NCBI RefSeq assembly: GCF_003463825.1 | Contig: NZ_QSDY01000070.1 | Coordinates: 1-9,050 of the forward strand | Source: Veillonella sp. AM51-8BH | GTDB taxonomy: Bacteria > Bacillota > Negativicutes > Veillonellales > Veillonellaceae | Length of the DNA stretch: 9,050 nt | Reading direction: 5' to 3' | Shown: positions 1-5,072 of the stretch, in pieces | Layout of the letters: each line of letters begins with the position of its first letter | Numbering within the stretch: position 1 is the first letter of the stretch | Made by a program: the position numbers and the translations under genes | The notes under the pieces: model-generated | The model's database searches: none | Told to the model about the DNA's origin: nothing | What the model saw: only the letters and a program-made list of their open reading frames with translations

Positions 1-124
1 AATTTAGTATGGATTTAATGTATAGTATTATCATACCATAGTATGTATTGTTCGGGGCTTAAAAGTTTTATCCATTATGATTTCTTATGGTATTCATCAG
101 AAATATATATGCAAAATGTGAGTT

Positions 125-161
125 TTTACATACATATTAATTAACAAATATATAGTATAAT
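125..161 (+). promoter_or_regulatory. possible modA promoter
   Basis: TTTACA at 125-130 could be a -35 with TATATA at 149-154 (18-bp spacing). A perfect TATAAT also lies at 156-161 but has no good -35 at 16-18 bp. The stretch is so AT-rich that -10-like words are expected by chance, so the exact boxes are uncertain. The position, about 100 bp before the modA start, leaves room for a structured leader. Confidence 0.3.
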
Positions 162-200
162 ATGAATATATTGTATATTTAGTTTGTTCTTTGAACGTGT

Positions 201-237
201 CTCTACGGTGAGTAACCATAGCTTTCACAGTGTGGAG
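201..237 (+). promoter_or_regulatory. possible structured leader of modA
   Basis: CTCTAC (201-206) can pair with GTGGAG (232-237) with one G-U pair, and GTGA (208-211) with TCAC (225-228), making a two-part hairpin ending about 15 nt before the AGGAGG ribosome site at 253-258. Molybdenum-cofactor riboswitches precede some modABC operons, but I do not recognise that motif's conserved core here, so no riboswitch is claimed. Confidence 0.25.
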
Positions 238-262
238 TCCAAAGGGATGCACAGGAGGAATT

Positions 263-1051
263 ATGAAACGAATTCTATTAGTATTAATGAGCGTTTTCAT
301 GCTAGCCTTGTTAGTGGGGTGTGGTAGTGACACAAACAAAGCAGCAGATTCTGCTAAACCAAGCACATCTGAAAAGATTACTGTACAAGCGGCAGCGAGC
401 TTGAAAGGTGCTCTTACTGAATTGGCAGAGTCCTACAAAAAGAGTCATAACTTATCAGACGACCAAATTGCTATTAACTTTGCTGGTTCTGGCACATTGC
501 GCCAACAAATTGAACAAGGCGCACCAGCTAGCTTATTCATCTCTGCTGACGAAAAGAATATGAAAATGTTGCAAGACAAAGACCTTGTAACAGATGTTAA
601 ACCATTTGTAACTAATGAATTAGTTCTTGTAGTTCCAAAAGGCCAACCTAAAATTGAATTAAATCAAATTGCTTCTGTTAAACGTATCGTTTTAGGTAAT
701 CCTGAAACAGTACCAGCTGGTAATTATGGTAAACAAGTATTAACAAAATTAGGTGTTTGGGAACAAGTTGAACCAAATGTAGTATATGCTAAAGACGTAA
801 AAGCTGTAACAGCATCCATTAGCCAAGGTGCTGGTGATGCGGGCTTTATCTATAAAACTGATGCTATTGCGGCAGGTGATGCCGTTCAAATTTCCGCAGT
901 AACACCTGCAGATTCTCATGATCCAGTTATCTATCCAATCGGTATCATTAAAAAATATGACAATGCATTGGCAAAAGATTTCTACCAATATGTAATGAGC
1001 CCAGAGGGACAAAAAGTATTAGAGAAATACGGTTTCTCCACTTCTAAATAA
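263..1051 (+). CDS. modA: molybdate ABC transporter substrate-binding lipoprotein ModA
   Basis: Extracytoplasmic lipoprotein that captures molybdate (probably also tungstate) and passes it to the ModBC permease. The start at 263 is preferred because AGGAGG lies at 253-258 and the product then begins with a signal peptide: MKR, a hydrophobic stretch to residue 19, and a lipobox LVGC with Cys20 as the lipidation site. An upstream in-frame ATG at 230 would put the RBS inside the gene. Family signatures are AAASLKGAL (43-51), FAGSGTLRQQIEQGAPASLFISAD (73-96), VPAG (150-153) and DAGFIYKTDA (192-201). By motif position Ser46, Ser76 and Tyr197 match oxyanion ligands of known ModA proteins. Length 262 is normal for the family. 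It is the first gene of modABC, but a terminator separates it from modB. Confidence 0.95.
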   Translation: MKRILLVLMSVFMLALLVGCGSDTNKAADSAKPSTSEKITVQAAASLKGALTELAESYKKSHNLSDDQIAINFAGSGTLRQQIEQGAPASLFISADEKNMKMLQDKDLVTDVKPFVTNELVLVVPKGQPKIELNQIASVKRIVLGNPETVPAGNYGKQVLTKLGVWEQVEPNVVYAKDVKAVTASISQGAGDAGFIYKTDAIAAGDAVQISAVTPADSHDPVIYPIGIIKKYDNALAKDFYQYVMSPEGQKVLEKYGFSTSK

Positions 1052-1055
1052 GAGT

Positions 1056-1085
1056 AAAACGCTAGCTCTCATGGCTAGCGTTTTC
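1056..1085 (+). terminator. intrinsic terminator between modA and modB
   Basis: Perfect 11-bp inverted repeat AAAACGCTAGC (1056-1066) / GCTAGCGTTTT (1074-1084) with loop TCTCATG, the T-run forming the end of the 3' arm. It starts 5 nt after the modA stop. It would end most modA transcripts, or act as a stabilising 3' hairpin, giving more binding protein than membrane and ATPase subunits. Confidence 0.8.
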
Positions 1086-1107
1086 TTATGGTACAATATA
1101 TATATTA

Positions 1108-1144
1108 TTGTTGTTAGTCCTAGCTGGAAATATATGATTTCAGC
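1108..1144 (+). promoter_or_regulatory. possible modBC promoter with overlapping inverted repeat
   Basis: TTGTTG (1108-1113) and TATATG (1131-1136) are spaced by 17 bp and lie after the modA terminator and before the modB ribosome site. An imperfect inverted repeat, GCTGGAAAT (1123-1131) / ATTTCAGC (1137-1144) with one bulged G and a 5-nt centre, covers the -10 and could be an operator. Both elements are inferred from sequence alone. Confidence 0.35.
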
Positions 1145-1170
1145 ATTATTAAATAGAAAGGGGGGATAGC

Positions 1171-1839
1171 ATGAGTCCGTTTTGGTTATCGCTGTGGGTG
1201 GCAAGTATTGCTCTTATTATAGTTATTTTAAGTGGCTTAGCAACTTGTTATTGGATGAAACGCTGTAAATGGGGCGGCATTGCCATTCTTGATGCTTTAA
1301 TTACATTGCCCCTTGTTTTACCGCCAGTCGTTGTTGGTTTTGCGTTGCTTATGGTATTTACACCGGGCTATGCCTTTGGGGCTTGGCTTGAAGCTCATGG
1401 CATGAGTGTCGTTTTTGCCGCTTCCGGTGCCGTCATAGCCTCTTCTGTTATTGCATTTCCACTGTTTTATCAAACGGTACGTTCTGCATTGCAGTCCGTA
1501 GATCATAATATGGAGGATGTAGCTCGAACATTAGGCGCCTCTGAGCTACGTATCTTCTTTACTATATCGATTCCCCTTGCATGGAAAGGTATTGTGACAG
1601 GCAGCATCTTGGCATTCTGTCGTGCCATGGGCGAATTCGGTGCTACCATCTTGATTGCTGGTAATATTCCAAGGGTAACACGTACTATGCCGTTAGCTAT
1701 CTACTCCTATGTAGAGGCAGGGCAGTACATGGATGCCTTTGAGCTAGTTATTTATATTTGTGTTCTTACATTGGCATTATTGAGCGGAATTCACCTTATT
1801 ACAAAAGGTTCCCTGTTCCGCCATACAGATAATAATTAG
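1171..1839 (+). CDS. modB: molybdate ABC transporter permease ModB
   Basis: Inner-membrane subunit forming the molybdate channel, as a dimer with two ModC ATPases. The start follows an AAAGGGGGG ribosome site at 1157-1165. The 222 residues are largely hydrophobic, with about five membrane segments. The ModB-type LPLVLPPVVVG stretch is at 46-56, and the EAA-loop that docks on the ATPase runs from DVARTLGAS through IPLAWKGIVTGSILAFCRAMGEFGAT (about 116-159). The MGEFGAT sequence after the loop is typical of ModB/CysT permeases. Length fits the family. The stop is 8 nt before modC, with the modC RBS overlapping the modB stop, so the two are translationally linked. Sulfate/thiosulfate permeases are relatives, but the ModA partner settles the substrate. 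Confidence 0.94.
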   Translation: MSPFWLSLWVASIALIIVILSGLATCYWMKRCKWGGIAILDALITLPLVLPPVVVGFALLMVFTPGYAFGAWLEAHGMSVVFAASGAVIASSVIAFPLFYQTVRSALQSVDHNMEDVARTLGASELRIFFTISIPLAWKGIVTGSILAFCRAMGEFGATILIAGNIPRVTRTMPLAIYSYVEAGQYMDAFELVIYICVLTLALLSGIHLITKGSLFRHTDNN

Positions 1840-1847
1840 GAGGTTCT

Positions 1848-2477
1848 ATGATTACATTTTCCTTTACTGTAGCTAGACCTTCTGTGACTGTGAAAGCCGA
1901 TGGGGCGCTGCCGGCTGGTATTACTGTGCTGACGGGACAGTCCGGTAGTGGTAAAAGTACGTTTATCAAATGCATCGCGGGCCTCGTAAAACCCACAACT
2001 GGCAGTATTCAATGTGATGAAACGACGTGGGTTGATCGAGATAAAAAGCTTTGGGTGCCTGCCCAAGAGCGCCAAGTAGGCTATATGCCACAAGGCAATA
2101 TTGTGTTTCCTCATCTATCGGTAGAACGTAATATTACCTATAGCAAACGAGGCACACCTGACATGTGTAATACGTTGTTACAACGTTTAGGTTTAGAGAA
2201 ATACCGCAAAACTAAGGCGGGTAGCTTATCTGGTGGTGAGCAACAACGGGTTGCATTAGGTCGTGCGCTCTACTCTAAACCGACTATTTTGCTCCTCGAT
2301 GAGCCTTTATCTGCACTCGATTGGAACTTGAGAAAGCAAGTTCGTGAGGATCTCGTATCTATCATCCGTGAATGGGATGTACCTTGCGTATGGGTTACCC
2401 ATGATGAAAGCGAAGCAGAAAGCGTAGGAGATAGACACTGGACCTGTGAAAACGGGCTAATTACGATTGCTGAATGA
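1848..2477 (+). CDS. modC: molybdate ABC transporter ATP-binding protein ModC (short form)
   Basis: Cytoplasmic ATPase powering ModB. All motifs of an ABC ATPase are present: Walker A GQSGSGKST (30-38), Q-loop Gln82 in MPQ, signature LSGGEQQR (127-134), Walker B ILLLDEP (147-153), D-loop SALD (155-158) and H-loop His185 in WVTHDE. The RBS AGGAGG (1838-1843) overlaps the modB stop. At 209 residues it ends soon after the ATPase core, whereas classical ModC is about 350 and carries a C-terminal MOP/TOBE molybdate-binding domain. There is no sign of a frameshifted remnant of that domain in the 260 bases that follow, so this appears to be a natural short form. Assignment to molybdate rests on the operon. 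Confidence 0.9.
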   Translation: MITFSFTVARPSVTVKADGALPAGITVLTGQSGSGKSTFIKCIAGLVKPTTGSIQCDETTWVDRDKKLWVPAQERQVGYMPQGNIVFPHLSVERNITYSKRGTPDMCNTLLQRLGLEKYRKTKAGSLSGGEQQRVALGRALYSKPTILLLDEPLSALDWNLRKQVREDLVSIIREWDVPCVWVTHDESEAESVGDRHWTCENGLITIAE

Positions 2478-2545
2478 TGATAAACATTTAAATCGTATGG
2501 TTTTGATACAGTGATAAAATACTTTAAAATTAAATAGAGATACAT

Positions 2546-2645
2546 AAAACACCTTCATAATCCTATGAACTACATGCCAAAAACTGGACACAATTTTGAG
2601 ATGTATAGTTCAGTAACTAGTGGATTGTGAAGGTGTTTTCTTTTT
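2546..2645 (+). terminator. long three-tier hairpin and terminator after modC
   Basis: The outer stem pairs 2546-2563 with 2622-2639: 18 bp with one T-G wobble, starting AAAACACCTTCA and ending TGAAGGTGTTTT. It is followed by a T-rich tail (TTTTCTTTTT, 2636-2645). Inside, TGAACTACAT (2566-2575) pairs with ATGTATAGTTCA (2601-2612) with a 2-nt bulge, then CAAAA (2578-2582) with TTTTG (2594-2598). Almost the whole 94 nt folds on itself. It ends modABC and faces the convergent cytX. It is much longer than the other terminators here, so it may also be a degenerate palindromic mobile element or a small RNA. Confidence 0.7.
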
Positions 2646-2739
2646 AGATAGTTGATAGCAATGATAGCAGTGTACTTACTATTATCTTTAATCTTTAGCA
2701 TTGAATTAGTACGTTTATAATAGATGTTACTTGCTAATG
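2640..2739. other. intergenic tail after cytX
   Basis: No gene. It holds a direct repeat GATAGCA at 2654-2660 and 2663-2669 and an imperfect hairpin at 2663-2686 (GATAG..AGT / ACT..TTATC) whose apex contains GTACTTAC, the same octamer that recurs around rubrerythrin. On the minus strand this is immediately downstream of cytX. No T-run follows the hairpin on that strand, so it is not a classical terminator. Confidence 0.4.
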
Positions 2740-3933
2740 CTACTTAATTTCTGTTGATATGTGCGCTGTTTTACTTATAAATCCAACGATAGCTGTAACG
2801 ACAAATGCCATTGTAAAGGCTGGTAATGTAGCTCCTATTGTGCTTTCACTATGTAACATATAGTGGTATAAACCAACGGATACGGACCAAATAAGACCTC
2901 GTACGAGATAAGCGGATAATGTTTGTACTTGTTGGCGATTGATAAAGTAGTCCGCCAATAAGATGGCAATCATCGGAGCGAATACAGAGCCGATGAGGTA
3001 TAGGAAGTCTGTAATATCATCCATTGGATATAGAATAGCTGCAATAGTGCCCACGAGCGTAACGATGACGGCGATGCCTTTGCTGGATGCACCGTTATAG
3101 ATAGTCGTACTAGATACGCCTGCAGAGTAAGCGTCCATAAAGGTTGTAGTAACGGTAGAGAAGATGATAACGATGAGGCCCGCAAGGCCAAGTCCTGCAT
3201 TCATCATGATAGTAATGATGGAGTCGCCACCGCCAAAGATAGCGGCACTAAGACCTAAGGTATACATAACAATACTTGTTACTGTATAGACTGTAGCACT
3301 TGTCAGTGATGCAGAGAAAGGTTTTTTGCTTTCGCGCGTATAATCACTAATAAGAGGAAGCCAAGAGAGTGGCATGGCGATAGATAACTCGAGGGCTGCC
3401 ATAAAACTCATATTTCCACTAGCTATAAGGCTACTTTCACTAGGCCATTGAGCAATCATGTGAGCGCCCATGTAGAGGGTGAGCCCTAGCAATAGAACAG
3501 ATACAATAGCTTGAATATAGCCCGTATTGTGGAGGCCGATGAAAAGCCACAGGATGACAAGCGCGCCAATAGCTATCGTCCAAATCATAGGGGATAGGGG
3601 TGCTAGCTCTTGTAAGGCGAGCATAGCATCGTAGATCATGATGCTAGTCCATCCGATGAGTTGCAGCATATTTAAAAAGGCAAACCCCTTAGCCCCTAAT
3701 GGGCCAAAGCTAAAAGCGGTAGTATTCATACTGCCTTGCCGCAAGCGTCCACCGATGAGGCCAGCTCCAAAGAGTAATATACCGCCGATAATATGCCCCA
3801 GTATGATGGCATATAGACCTTGGGTGAGCCCTAAGGGGGCCAGATAGGTTCCCGTCATAATCTCCGCTATGGATAGAGCGGCACCAAACCATATCATGGC
3901 GAACTGTGGTTGTGTAATGTGTGTATCTTTCAT
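2740..3933 (-). CDS. cytX: NCS1-family permease, probable hydroxymethylpyrimidine transporter CytX
   Basis: Polytopic inner-membrane transporter of the nucleobase:cation symporter-1 family, about 12 membrane segments over 397 residues. Family features are WFGAALSIAEIMTGTYLAPLG (15-35), a glycine-rich second helix with GGRLRQGS (61-68), FGPLGAKGFAFLNMLQLIGWT (76-96) and PLISDYTR (193-200), the counterpart of the conserved DY(S/T)R loop. The start at 3933 is chosen for the AAGGAGG site 4 nt upstream (3938-3944). A longer in-frame start at 3975 would lie inside the terminator hairpin and is unlikely. The TPP riboswitch ahead and the thi genes beside it point to uptake of the thiamine pyrimidine (HMP), as established for riboswitch-linked cytX genes; cytosine or another base is possible but less likely. 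Confidence 0.85.
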   Translation of the reverse strand: MKDTHITQPQFAMIWFGAALSIAEIMTGTYLAPLGLTQGLYAIILGHIIGGILLFGAGLIGGRLRQGSMNTTAFSFGPLGAKGFAFLNMLQLIGWTSIMIYDAMLALQELAPLSPMIWTIAIGALVILWLFIGLHNTGYIQAIVSVLLLGLTLYMGAHMIAQWPSESSLIASGNMSFMAALELSIAMPLSWLPLISDYTRESKKPFSASLTSATVYTVTSIVMYTLGLSAAIFGGGDSIITIMMNAGLGLAGLIVIIFSTVTTTFMDAYSAGVSSTTIYNGASSKGIAVIVTLVGTIAAILYPMDDITDFLYLIGSVFAPMIAILLADYFINRQQVQTLSAYLVRGLIWSVSVGLYHYMLHSESTIGATLPAFTMAFVVTAIVGFISKTAHISTEIK

Positions 3934-3959
3934 ACGTCCTCCTTGCCAGGAAGTCATAG

Positions 3960-3987
3960 AAAAAGCCGAGTTCACAGGAACTCGGCT
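3960..3987 (-). terminator. riboswitch-controlled terminator before cytX
   Basis: Reading on the minus strand, AGCCGAGTTC (3987-3978), loop CTGT, GAACTCGGCT (3973-3964) form a perfect 10-bp stem followed directly by a run of T (to 3960). It lies between the TPP aptamer and the cytX ribosome site, so it is the expression platform that stops transcription when TPP is bound. Confidence 0.92.
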
Positions 3988-4000
3988 ATTAATCCTCTAT

Positions 4001-4089
4001 GTTCCCTACGTTGGCATTATCCAAATCAGGTTATGGGTTAAAGCATTAGCTTACTCTCAGCCCACTCGTGTGAGCACCCCGTTATGGAT
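4001..4089 (-). promoter_or_regulatory. TPP riboswitch (THI element) controlling cytX
   Basis: On the minus strand the aptamer reads ACGGGGTGC (about 4082-4074), GGGCTGAGA (4063-4055), AACCC, AACCTGAT (4032-4025), TTGGATAATGCCAA, CGTAGGGAAC (to 4001). These are the hallmark segments of the thiamine pyrophosphate aptamer. The TTGG/CCAA stem around GATAATG keeps pairing while differing from the usual CTGG/CCAG. Binding TPP should favour the terminator at 3960-3987. GGGAAC (4006-4001) can instead pair over 6 bp with GTTCCT (3981-3976) in the terminator arm and loop, a plausible antiterminator. Pairing at the outer P1 stem is weak by eye. Confidence 0.94.
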
Positions 4090-4091
4090 TC

Positions 4092-4120
4092 ATTATAGGC
4101 GGTTAATAGGGAACCGTCAA
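4092..4120 (-). promoter_or_regulatory. sigma-70-type promoter of cytX
   Basis: On the minus strand, -35 TTGACG (4120-4115) and -10 TATAAT (4097-4092) are 17 bp apart, close to perfect consensus. The predicted start, near 4085, is only a few bases before the conserved GGGGTGC of the riboswitch, so the transcript begins almost at the aptamer. Confidence 0.85.
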
Positions 4121-4174
4121 TTCTTTTACTTTATAAACATAATATATTTTATTGCTCTACATTTATACGTGTGA

Positions 4175-4627
4175 TTAGAATAATATTTTATATAGTATAC
4201 CAATTACAATTATAATACCTAAACAACCAAAGCATCCTAAACTTTGTTGTTCATGCTTATTGAGTTGAGCTTCTCTTTCTTGTTTTTGGTAATATATTAA
4301 ACGTTCTTCATCAATCTCAGTAGTATAGTCTTTATACATGCATGCCATGTGATGATAGATAGACTCTACTCTAGACCAATCATTTAAATGTATTAACTCA
4401 TACGCTAAACATTCTCCTGTATTGATATATAGATTTAGTATATATTCACTAATTTGGTTATTCTGCCTAATTCTATTACCAAACTCATAATGTATGTTAC
4501 ACATTATAGAAATAGAATCTTTCCATGGTGGGTCATTGGGTCTACCTATTTTATCATATTCCATAGAAGCAGCTATAAAATCTTCACAAATATTAATTAG
4601 TTCTTCGTCTGTTCGATATTTATTCAT
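4175..4627 (-). CDS. hypothetical protein with C-terminal membrane tail
   Basis: Not recognised. The 150-residue product has a soluble, charged N-terminal part (1-130), rich in acidic residues and tyrosines, with helical stretches such as DEELINICEDFIAASMEYDKI (7-27) and EERLIYYQKQEREAQLNKHEQQ (107-128, possibly coiled). It ends with one hydrophobic segment GCFGCLGIIIVIGILYKILF (131-150) that runs to the stop. This is the layout of a tail-anchored or small membrane protein facing the cytoplasm, with two cysteines at the membrane edge. The ATG at 4627 has GGAGG upstream (4639-4643, 11-nt gap). Codons are AT-rich compared with the thiamine genes, and it sits between two thiamine units with duplicated DNA in front, suggesting an inserted accessory gene. 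No terminator follows; read-through would enter the cytX riboswitch leader. Confidence 0.65.
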   Translation of the reverse strand: MNKYRTDEELINICEDFIAASMEYDKIGRPNDPPWKDSISIMCNIHYEFGNRIRQNNQISEYILNLYINTGECLAYELIHLNDWSRVESIYHHMACMYKDYTTEIDEERLIYYQKQEREAQLNKHEQQSLGCFGCLGIIIVIGILYKILF

Positions 4628-4630
4628 AGT

Positions 4631-4710
4631 ACACTACACCTCCATTTAGGTTTAGTATAATATGAAAATTACACTACACCTCCATTTAGGTTTAGTATAA
4701 TATGAAAATT
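4631..4710 (-). repeat. perfect 40-bp tandem duplication of a promoter/RBS region
   Basis: Positions 4631-4670 and 4671-4710 are identical. On the minus strand each unit contains a TATACT -10 box and a GGAGGTG ribosome site, so the control region of the 150-residue gene has been doubled. Only the outer copy keeps a matching -35 (in the unique flank); the inner copy has GAGGTG at that place. Confidence 0.95.
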
Positions 4711-4722
4711 AGATTAATTCAA
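4694..4722 (-). promoter_or_regulatory. promoter of the hypothetical gene
   Basis: On the minus strand -35 TTGAAT (4722-4717) and -10 TATACT (4699-4694) are spaced by exactly 17 bp. The -35 is in unique sequence while the -10 is in the outer repeat copy. A transcript from here would start about 60 nt before the ATG and carry both copies of the GGAGG site. Confidence 0.65.
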
Positions 4723-4743
4723 TTTAAAGATGAAGGTTAGATT

Positions 4744-4863
4744 AAAATATAGTTTTTTAGGGGAATATTGGTATAGGAATATTCGCTATAATTGGAGTGA
4801 TTAAAAATATAGTTTTTTAGGGGAATATTGGTATAGGAATATTCGCTATAATTGGAGTGATTA
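4744..4863. repeat. perfect 60-bp tandem duplication
   Basis: Positions 4744-4803 and 4804-4863 are identical. The unit contains GGGAATATTGG, TATAGGAATATTCG and TATAATTGGAGTGATTA. It ends just before the promoter of the thiW operon. A perfect copy implies a recent duplication or an actively varying repeat number. Confidence 0.95.
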
Positions 4864-4898
4864 TATGCTCTTGCATAGATTGTATAATAATGTTATAA
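4761..4898 (+). pseudogene. possible remnant of a membrane-tail gene, duplicated
   Basis: In one plus-strand frame, the 60-bp repeat reads GNIGIGIFAIIGVIKNIVF followed by a stop (4818-4820). The second copy reads GNIGIGIFAIIGVI and continues ICSCIDCIIML to a stop at 4896-4898. These are hydrophobic, membrane-segment-like peptides ending in a short basic tail, resembling the C-terminus of the 150-residue protein encoded next door on the other strand (IIIVIGILYKILF). A stop at 4758-4760 precedes the first copy and no start or RBS is visible, so it would be a leftover 3' end rather than a working gene. The hydrophobicity may also just reflect AT-rich DNA. Confidence 0.22.
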
Positions 4899-4899
4899 C
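4871..4899 (+). promoter_or_regulatory. promoter of the thiW-thiD-thiME operon
   Basis: TTGCAT (4871-4876) and TATAAC (4894-4899) are spaced by 17 bp, with a TG one base before the -10 (extended -10). The expected start near 4906 lies about 14 nt before the riboswitch P1 stem. Confidence 0.65.
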
Positions 4900-4918
4900 T
4901 AGAGTATAAAAATATATT

Positions 4919-4998
4919 GCCACTAGGGGTGCTTTTGCTGAGATTGACCATTCAAAACCCTAGACCTGATCCAGATAATACTGGCGTAGGGAAGTGGA
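4919..4998 (+). promoter_or_regulatory. TPP riboswitch (THI element) controlling the thiW operon
   Basis: Hallmarks in order: CCACT (4920-4924, P1 5' side), AGGGGTGC (4925-4932), GCTGAGA (4937-4943), ACCCTAG (4957-4963, pairing back to CTAGGG at 4923-4928), ACCTGAT (4964-4970), CCAGATAATACTGG (4971-4984) and CGTAGGGAAGTGG (to 4997). AGTGG at 4993-4997 closes P1 with CCACT. The CCAG/CTGG stem is the reverse of the common CTGG/CCAG, a compensatory change that supports the fold. It regulates thiW, thiD and thiM-thiE through the terminator that follows. Confidence 0.96.
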
Positions 4999-5023
4999 GT
5001 GCAACATAATACTAAACTATTAA

Positions 5024-5055
5024 GAGACCATTCCATTTTGAGTGGTCTCGTTTTT
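5024..5055 (+). terminator. riboswitch-controlled terminator before thiW
   Basis: GAGACCATTC (5024-5033) pairs with GAGTGGTCTC (5040-5049), 10 bp with one T-G wobble and a 6-nt loop, then G and five T. CCATTCC (5028-5034) can alternatively pair with GGAAGTGG (4990-4997) of the aptamer with one bulged G, giving an antiterminator when TPP is absent. Confidence 0.92.
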
Positions 5056-5072
5056 ATATGTTTGGAGGTATT

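Larger units (their letters stand above)
1..262. other. AT-rich region upstream of modA, no gene seen
   Basis: No convincing coding sequence is present; the short minus-strand frame running into modA has no family resemblance. Visible items are a small perfect hairpin CATAC-CATA-GTATG at 34-47, an AT-rich promoter-like stretch at about 125-161, and a potentially folded leader at 201-237 just before the modA ribosome site. No clear ModE-type operator was recognised. Confidence 0.6.

Noticed and set aside
230..262. Upstream in-frame ATG for modA at 230
   Set aside because: It would place a perfect AGGAGG inside the gene and disrupt the lipoprotein signal peptide that starts cleanly at 263.
97..366. 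89-codon minus-strand frame overlapping the modA start
   Set aside because: It overlaps the modA signal peptide region in antisense, ends in AT-rich low-complexity sequence, and resembles no family.
2583..2592. ACTGGACACA, similar to the ends of some IS3-family elements
   Set aside because: No transposase fragment or matching second end is present, and it is the loop of the long hairpin; too short to call.
3869..4174. 101-codon plus-strand frame across the cytX start, riboswitch and promoter
   Set aside because: It runs antisense through a TPP riboswitch and terminator, which fully explain the sequence.
4730..4804. 24-codon plus-strand frame starting MKVRLKYSF
   Set aside because: No ribosome site, very short, and its end lies in the 60-bp repeat, so it exists by chance.
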